DNA of 64,000 bases from an uncultured Paracoccus sp. GTDB lineage: Bacteria > Pseudomonadota > Alphaproteobacteria > Rhodobacterales > Rhodobacteraceae. The stretch lies in assembly GCF_937873615.1 (NCBI RefSeq), contig NZ_CALMYP010000067.1, forward strand, positions 62,001-126,000, read 5' to 3'. Below are positions 58,138 through 64,000 of this stretch, piece by piece. A program made the translations under genes and the position numbers. The notes beneath the pieces were generated by a model. It was given only the letters and a program-made list of their open reading frames with translations, did no database searches and was not told the DNA's origin. Numbering within the stretch: the first letter of the stretch is position 1; every line of letters begins with the position of its first letter.

Positions 58138-58539
58138 TTACTTAGCCACCAGTAGCGAACCGGCGACCGACTTGCTTGCGATTTCGTTCCGTCCGATGCG
58201 GCAGTAGGATTCGGCATCCCCCTTCGCCGCCCCGTTACGGGTCAGATAGTCTTCGGCCGCGGCATAGATCCGGGCCTTGTCCTGCTTGCTGTCCAGGAAT
58301 GCGTCGATCTGGGCCGAGGAATAGCCCTTGTCCTGCGCATAGCGTTTCAGCGCGCGCGCCTGGGTCCAGGCATAGACGATACGCGCGTCGATGGACGGGC
58401 ATTCGCGGCGCACACGGTCAGCCACGCGCGCGGCGATCAGCCGGTCATTGACGTATTTTTCCTGCGCCAGCGGCTCCAGCGCCAAGGCGGGCTGGGCCAG
58501 AACGGCAGCGGTCAGGGCGGTTGCGATCAGTTTCTTCAT
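58138..58539 (-). CDS. DUF5333-like exported protein in the nuo operon
   Basis: The 133-residue protein starts with a signal peptide ([20 protein letters not shown]) and a mature part rich in Ala, Tyr and charged residues, including [29 protein letters not shown]. It fits the small DUF5333 family seen in Rhodobacteraceae nuo operons. GGAGGCACGAGCC precedes the ATG. Its function is unknown; it is presumably periplasmic. Confidence 0.75.
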   Translation of the reverse strand: MKKLIATALTAAVLAQPALALEPLAQEKYVNDRLIAARVADRVRRECPSIDARIVYAWTQARALKRYAQDKGYSSAQIDAFLDSKQDKARIYAAAEDYLTRNGAAKGDAESYCRIGRNEIASKSVAGSLLVAK

Positions 58540-58663
58540 GGCTCGTGCCTCCATTTGCTTATGGATGCAGCCATAGCACGACCCGCCGCGCCCGGCCCGA
58601 CACGGTGGGGTGAGGGTGCCGTGATGCCCTGCCCGGTCGAAAGAAGATATGCGGCCCGAACGC

Positions 58664-59143
58664 TCATGCCCCGGCCCCCTCGGCCGCCGGGCGGCACCAG
58701 TTATAGAAGCTCCACGCGGCATTGCTGCCGGTCTCGGCGGCGGAGGAGAAGCGCGCCGGCGAAATCGAGCGTTTGTCGGTGAAGGTATGGCCCAGTCCCC
58801 GGCAATGGCTTCCAGCCGCCGCCAGCGCATCGTTCAGATCGTCGGCGGTTTCCGAGAATTGTCCCTGCGCCCGGCTGACCGCCAGATCGTAATCGACCAC
58901 CTCGCGGGGCTGCTCGTCCTTCGCCGGATTCGTCGTCGGCATGAACACGGACGGAACCGCCAGCATCTCGACCAGATAGGTCTTGCCACCGACAGAGACC
59001 TGCTGCGGCGCGGGCAGGATAAGTGTCTCGACCGGTTCGCCGCCATCCGCTGCGGCGCAGGCCGCCAGCCCGGCAAGACACAGCACAGCGAAGGCAGACC
59101 GCCCCCGCCGCACCATGTTCGCATATGCCGGAATGCCGATCAT
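58664..59143 (-). CDS. Putative lipoprotein after nuoF
   Basis: The 159-residue protein has an N-terminal anchor [22 protein letters not shown] with lipobox LAAC. The mature domain contains [19 protein letters not shown] and the end [15 protein letters not shown] do not recognise the family. Start 59143 is shown; 59116 is an alternative that places the arginines at the very N-terminus. It follows nuoF by 8 bases. Confidence 0.65.
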   Translation of the reverse strand: MIGIPAYANMVRRGRSAFAVLCLAGLAACAAADGGEPVETLILPAPQQVSVGGKTYLVEMLAVPSVFMPTTNPAKDEQPREVVDYDLAVSRAQGQFSETADDLNDALAAAGSHCRGLGHTFTDKRSISPARFSSAAETGSNAAWSFYNWCRPAAEGAGA

Positions 59144-59151
59144 CGCCTGTC

Positions 59152-60456
<1,305 letters not shown>

Positions 60457-60687
60457 TTATCCTTCCTTGCCCGACCGCGCCTTGCCGCGCTGCCAGATAC
60501 GCCAGGCCACCAGCAGCGACCAGACAAAACCACCCATCGCGGCCAGATCCGCGAGGAACGCATATTTCGAGGGCCAGCCGTAATGCTGCCCGGCCCAGTT
60601 CGCAGCCAGCCAGGCGAGCGCAGTCCCCGCCAGGACGAGCGCCACCAGGCGCATCTGTGCCGCATCCTGAGCCGCGCGCTCGACCAT
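60457..60687 (-). CDS. DUF5337-like small membrane protein in the nuo operon
   Basis: The 76-residue protein has two membrane helices (RLVALVLAGTALAWLAANWAG and AFLADLAAMGGFVWSLLVAW) with a short loop and a basic C-terminus. It fits the DUF5337 family found in Rhodobacteraceae nuo operons. Its ATG shares one base with the stop of the upstream gene (TGATG). Function unknown. Confidence 0.75.
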   Translation of the reverse strand: MVERAAQDAAQMRLVALVLAGTALAWLAANWAGQHYGWPSKYAFLADLAAMGGFVWSLLVAWRIWQRGKARSGKEG

Positions 60688-61634
60688 CAATAGACCTCGC
60701 CCTTGTCGACGCGGCGCGAGAACTCGGTCGAGCCGCCCGCCGCCAGCACTTTCGCCTGCGCCACCCAGTCATCCGAGCGGATGCGGCTGCCCATGCGGCC
60801 GATCAGCCCGGCATAGCGGTCCATGTCGGCCTCGGTCCAGGCGGCGATCTGGGCGAAGCCGGTCACGCCGTTCTCGTGCAGAAGCGCCTCAAGCGCCGGG
60901 CCGACGCCCTTGATTTCCTTGAGATCGTCCGCCGCCACCTTGGCCTTCTTCGGCTTGGCCGCTTTCGGCTTCTCAGCCTTGGCTTTGGCGGGCTTGGCCT
61001 TATCGGCCTTCGGCTTCGCGGCTGGCTTTGGTGCCTCGGCCTTCGGCTCCTTAACCGGCGGGGCACTGGCGGCCAGCGTCACCGGGGTTTCCTCGGCCTC
61101 ATCGCGGGATGTCAGCGAATCGATCGCCTCACGACCGCGCGCGGCAAGCGCGCCCACCGCGCCCTTGACCGCTTCGCCGGCCTGTTCCAGCTTTTCCTCG
61201 GCGCGTTCGAGGATGCTGTCATCGTCGTCGCCGTCATGATCTTCGTGATCTTCATGGCGGTCGTCATCGCCATCGTCGTCATCATCGTCGCGGGATTTGT
61301 CGCGCATCTCCTGCAGCGCCTCGCGGCCCTTGGCGACGGCGGCCACGGTGCCCGCCGAAAAGGCCTGGCTGGCCTCGACCACGGCCTGCTCGGCCCGGTC
61401 AAGCACAGTGTCGCCCGCCGGCTCGGCGCTCGGGGTCTTGCCCAGAACCTCGGCATCCTCGGCAGCACCGCCGCGACCCGAACAGACCAGCCAGACCAGC
61501 AGGTTCCCGAGCAGGAAAAACGCGATCAGCCCCATGACGAGACCGCCGATGAAGCTTCCGTTGAAAATCCACACCAGCAGGCCGAAGACCGCAGCGGCCA
61601 GCCAGCAATTGCGCGTGCATTCGTTTTTCAGCAT
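60687..61634 (-). CDS. Membrane protein with a C-terminal HhH-type domain, paralogous to the NuoE tail
   Basis: The 315-residue protein has two N-terminal helices (residues 10-50), an acidic Asp/His-rich stretch (about 115-140), a Lys/Ala/Pro-rich linker and a C-terminal domain from about residue 236 (DDLKEIKGVGPALEALLHENG, then FAQIAAWTEADMDRYAGLIG and RIRSDDWVAQAK). The last part is strikingly like the NuoE C-terminus encoded just upstream. Such helix-hairpin-helix-like modules bind DNA in other proteins, but here a protein-protein role seems more likely. Confidence 0.75.
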   Translation of the reverse strand: MLKNECTRNCWLAAAVFGLLVWIFNGSFIGGLVMGLIAFFLLGNLLVWLVCSGRGGAAEDAEVLGKTPSAEPAGDTVLDRAEQAVVEASQAFSAGTVAAVAKGREALQEMRDKSRDDDDDDGDDDRHEDHEDHDGDDDDSILERAEEKLEQAGEAVKGAVGALAARGREAIDSLTSRDEAEETPVTLAASAPPVKEPKAEAPKPAAKPKADKAKPAKAKAEKPKAAKPKKAKVAADDLKEIKGVGPALEALLHENGVTGFAQIAAWTEADMDRYAGLIGRMGSRIRSDDWVAQAKVLAAGGSTEFSRRVDKGEVY

Positions 61635-61663
61635 CGTTCCGCCCCGTTCCGGTCCCGGTCAGT

Positions 61664-62716
61664 CTAGTCGTTCGAGCCCTTGCGTTCCTTGACAAATACC
61701 TGTGCCTGCCGGACCCATTCGTCGCGGCTGACGCGGCCCTTGAAGCCTTCGAGATTCTCGTCGACCCAGGCGATTTCCTCGTCGTCCCAATCGGCGATCT
61801 GATCGAAATGATAGATGCCGAGGCTGTGCAACAGCTTCTCCAGCACCGGACCCACGCCCGAAATTTCCTTCAGATCGTCGGCCTGCCCGCCCTTCGGCGC
61901 TTCCAGCTTCACCGGCTGGCGACCCGAGATCGCGGGCTGACCGGCGGCCCGGTCGTCCCTTGCAGCCGATGCCTCGGCCTTTGCTTCGGCTTTCGCCTTG
62001 GCGGCCTTGCCACCCAGCCAGGGTGTCAGGATCGGCGCTTCGGTGCCGTCGATGCGCTTGATCGTGTCCTTCAGATCGACGGCGAGCGCGACCGAGGCAT
62101 TGTATTTCTCAACCGCCGGGACCAGCCCGGTCAGCGCATTCGCGCCCGACTTGGGTTCAGAGGAGAACCGGCCATCCTGCGGGCCGGGCACCGGCACCTT
62201 GCCGGCGGCCATGGCATCGATCAGCTGGGCCAGCTTCTCGGCGGTCAGGTCCTCATAGTAATCCTTGCCGATCTGCGCCATCGGCGCGTTCGAGCAGGCC
62301 GCCAGGCACTCGACCTCTTCCCAGGAGAACTTGCCGTCTTCCGACAGCATATGCGCCTGCGGGGCGATCTTTTCCTTGCAGACGGCGATCAGTTCGCCGG
62401 CGCCGCAGATCATGCAGGTGGTGGTGCCGCAGATCTGGATATGGGCCACGCTGCCAACGGGTTGCAGCTGGAACATGAAATAGAAGGTCGCGACCTCCAG
62501 CACCCGGATATAGGCCATGCCCAGAAGATCGGCGCAATATTCGATGGCCGGACGGGTCAGCCAGCCTTCCTGTTCCTGCGCCCGCCAGAGAACCGGGATC
62601 ACCGCCGATTGCTGACGGCCTTCGGGATATTTGGTCATCTGCGCCCGCGCCCATTCAAGGTTCGCTGGCGTGAACTCGAACGAGTCCGGCTGGACAGGGC
62701 TGAGGCGGCGAAGCAT
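61664..62716 (-). CDS. nuoE: NADH-quinone oxidoreductase subunit E with C-terminal extension
   Basis: The 350-residue protein has a thioredoxin-like 2Fe-2S domain in its first half, with cluster ligands Cys96, Cys101, Cys137 and Cys141 ([11 protein letters not shown] and [10 protein letters not shown]), forming N1a. E. coli NuoE is about 166 residues. The extra part comprises a linker and an HhH-like domain ([21 protein letters not shown], then [19 protein letters not shown] and [12 protein letters not shown]) from about residue 280. It lies 29 bases before the paralogous membrane protein. Confidence 0.96.
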   Translation of the reverse strand: MLRRLSPVQPDSFEFTPANLEWARAQMTKYPEGRQQSAVIPVLWRAQEQEGWLTRPAIEYCADLLGMAYIRVLEVATFYFMFQLQPVGSVAHIQICGTTTCMICGAGELIAVCKEKIAPQAHMLSEDGKFSWEEVECLAACSNAPMAQIGKDYYEDLTAEKLAQLIDAMAAGKVPVPGPQDGRFSSEPKSGANALTGLVPAVEKYNASVALAVDLKDTIKRIDGTEAPILTPWLGGKAAKAKAEAKAEASAARDDRAAGQPAISGRQPVKLEAPKGGQADDLKEISGVGPVLEKLLHSLGIYHFDQIADWDDEEIAWVDENLEGFKGRVSRDEWVRQAQVFVKERKGSND

Positions 62717-62813
62717 GGTCTTCTATCCGTTCCTTACTGTTGCGATCCGCGCCCGCATTTGCCGCGCGCGCCTTTCGTTTCTGGTTCCGGCCTGACATGG
62801 GGCCGGTGAATAT

Positions 62814-62957
62814 CTACTGCGCCGGCGGCGGCGCCTGCGGGTTCAGGACCTGCGGCCCGGCACGTTCCGCCGACAGCCCAAGCTCGGGGTCGCGCTGGCA
62901 GGCGGCCAGAACGGCCAGCGACAGGCCAAGCGCGGCCACGATCCCAAGCGCCCTCAC
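62814..62957 (-). CDS. 47-residue putative lipoprotein between nuoD and nuoE
   Basis: A GTG at 62957 overlaps the nuoD TGA in the sequence GTGA. It opens a frame reading [20 protein letters not shown], with a lipobox LAAC (cysteine at residue 20), then a short Pro/Ala-rich mature part ending PQAPPPAQ and a TAG at 62816-62814. The stop-start overlap and the lipobox make it a probable real gene despite its size. I do not recognise a family. The following 97 bases up to nuoE show nothing else. Confidence 0.65.
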   Translation of the reverse strand: MRALGIVAALGLSLAVLAACQRDPELGLSAERAGPQVLNPQAPPPAQ

Positions 62958-64000
62958 CGGTCGACCTCGCCGAAGACGATATCGAGCGTGGCGATGAAGG
63001 CCGGGATATCGGACAGCATATGCCCGGTCGCCATCCAGTCCATCGACTGCAGATGCGCAAAGCCCGGCGCGCGCATCTTGGCGCGGTAGGGTTTGTTGGT
63101 GCCGTCCGAGACCAGATAGACGCCGAATTCGCCCTTGGGCGCCTCGACCGCGGCATAGACTTCTCCGGCAGGCAGCTTGAAGCCTTCGGTGTAAAGCTTG
63201 AAGTGATGGATCAGGCTTTCCATGTCCGACTTCATCGCCGCGCGGCGCGGGGGCGTCAGCTTGCCGCGCGCCAGCACATCGCCGGGCGTCGCCCGCAGCT
63301 TGGCGCAGGCCTGCTGCATCAGCTTGCAGGATTCGCGCATCTCGGCCATGCGGACCAGATAGCGGTCATAGCAATCGCCGTTCTTGCCGACGGGAATCTG
63401 GAAATCGTATTCCTCATAGCCGTCATAGGGCTGCGACTTGCGCAGGTCCCAGGCCAGGCCCGAGCCGCGCAGCATGACACCGGAATAACCCCAGTTCAGC
63501 GCGTCCTGTTCGGTCACGACGCCGATATCGACCAGGCGCTGCTTGACGATGCGGTTCTCGGTCAGCAGCGTATGCAGGTCGTCCAGAAGCTTGGGGAAGG
63601 TCTCGCACCAGGCCTCGATATCGTCGATCAGCTCGGGCGGCAGGTCCTGATGCACGCCGCCGGGCCGGTAATAGGCCATGTGCAGCCGCGCGCCCGAGGC
63701 CCGCTCGCAGAAGACCATCAACTCCTCGCGGGCCTTGAAGCCCCAGACCGGCGGGGTCAGCGCGCCGATGTCGAGCATGCCCGTGGTCACGCCCAGCATG
63801 TGGTTCAGGATCCGGCCGATCTCGTTGAACAGCACCCGGATGATCTTCGCACGCGGCGGAATCTCGACCCCGGCCAGCTTCTCGATCGCCAGGCACCAGG
63901 CATGTTCCTGATTCTGCGGCGAGGAATAGTCGAGCCGGTCGAAATAGGGCAGGTTCTGCAGATAGGTCCGCGATTCCATCAGCTTTTCGGTGCCGCGATG
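62954..64000 (-). CDS. nuoD: NADH-quinone oxidoreductase subunit D (5' truncated by window end)
   Basis: The last 348 residues of NuoD (49-kDa subunit) are visible. The frame runs open to base 64000, so the N-terminal part (about 60-70 residues) lies outside. Motifs include [77 protein letters not shown] and the end [17 protein letters not shown]. It binds quinone at the NuoD/NuoB interface. Confidence 0.97.
   Translation of the reverse strand, partial: HRGTEKLMESRTYLQNLPYFDRLDYSSPQNQEHAWCLAIEKLAGVEIPPRAKIIRVLFNEIGRILNHMLGVTTGMLDIGALTPPVWGFKAREELMVFCERASGARLHMAYYRPGGVHQDLPPELIDDIEAWCETFPKLLDDLHTLLTENRIVKQRLVDIGVVTEQDALNWGYSGVMLRGSGLAWDLRKSQPYDGYEEYDFQIPVGKNGDCYDRYLVRMAEMRESCKLMQQACAKLRATPGDVLARGKLTPPRRAAMKSDMESLIHHFKLYTEGFKLPAGEVYAAVEAPKGEFGVYLVSDGTNKPYRAKMRAPGFAHLQSMDWMATGHMLSDIPAFIATLDIVFGEVDR

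Noticed and set aside
56076-58145. 689-codon plus-strand frame over nuoG
   Set aside because: Antisense of nuoG; no family features.

Overview
The window is high-GC DNA from an alphaproteobacterium, most likely a member of the Paracoccus/Rhodobacter group (Rhodobacteraceae sensu lato). This rests on gene content and order: an interrupted nuo (complex I) operon running nuoD to nuoN and then birA-coaX-rnj, a yajC-secD-secF-Mth938-ccmABCDG block, a glnB-glnA pair, a RhaRSTPQUK/RhaDI rhamnose locus, and small lineage-type proteins (DUF5333/DUF5337-like, Hint protein). No insertion sequence, prophage, CRISPR array or rRNA was seen. The one RNA gene recognised with confidence is tRNA-Leu(UAG).

Layout. 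1-5 kb: tail of an unidentified gene, tRNA-Leu, trigger factor (tig), a SnoaL-like gene, the nitrogen pair glnB-glnA, and a small glyoxalase-superfamily protein. 5-10 kb: histidine phosphatase + PiT phosphate transporter, a DsbA-like thiol oxidoreductase, an orphan TRAP solute-binding protein, and an Fsr-like MFS exporter. 10-16 kb: a ybhGFSR-type ABC exporter with a divergent CecR-like TetR regulator and two matching candidate operators. 16-20.5 kb: a divergent pair (2H phosphoesterase / phnM) for phosphonate metabolism, and a Kef-type cation/proton antiporter. 20.5-31 kb: the complete L-rhamnose locus, with regulator, ABC importer, mutarotase and kinase on one strand and aldolase/dehydrogenase and isomerase on the other. 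Between them is an array-like operator. 31-32.7 kb: a Hint-domain gene broken by one nonsense codon, then a gene-poor stretch.

32.7-39 kb (minus strand): cytochrome c maturation genes ccmA, B, C, D, G downstream of yajC-secD-secF and an Mth938/NDUFAF3-like gene. 39-43.8 kb: mazG, a large two-domain glycosyltransferase/RgpF protein, trmB and a BASS-like transporter. 43.8-64 kb (minus strand): RNase J, coaX, birA, and nuoN, M, L, K, J, I, H, G, F, E, D (nuoD cut by the window end). The nuo operon is interspersed with eight non-core genes: a CMD-family protein, a 56-aa protein, two lipoproteins, a DUF5333-like protein, a DUF5337-like membrane protein, an HhH-domain membrane protein sharing its C-terminal domain with NuoE, and a 47-aa lipoprotein.

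The most interesting signals are: the nuo accessory set, especially the HhH-like domain present both as the tail of NuoE and in the next gene; the 47-aa lipoprotein with a GTGA start/stop overlap; the paired three-repeat arrays between rhaR and rhaD; the tandem TTAGTYTAA operators of the ABC exporter; and the nonsense-interrupted Hint gene. Everything comes from reading the sequence. Functions are assigned from recognised families, not from database searches.
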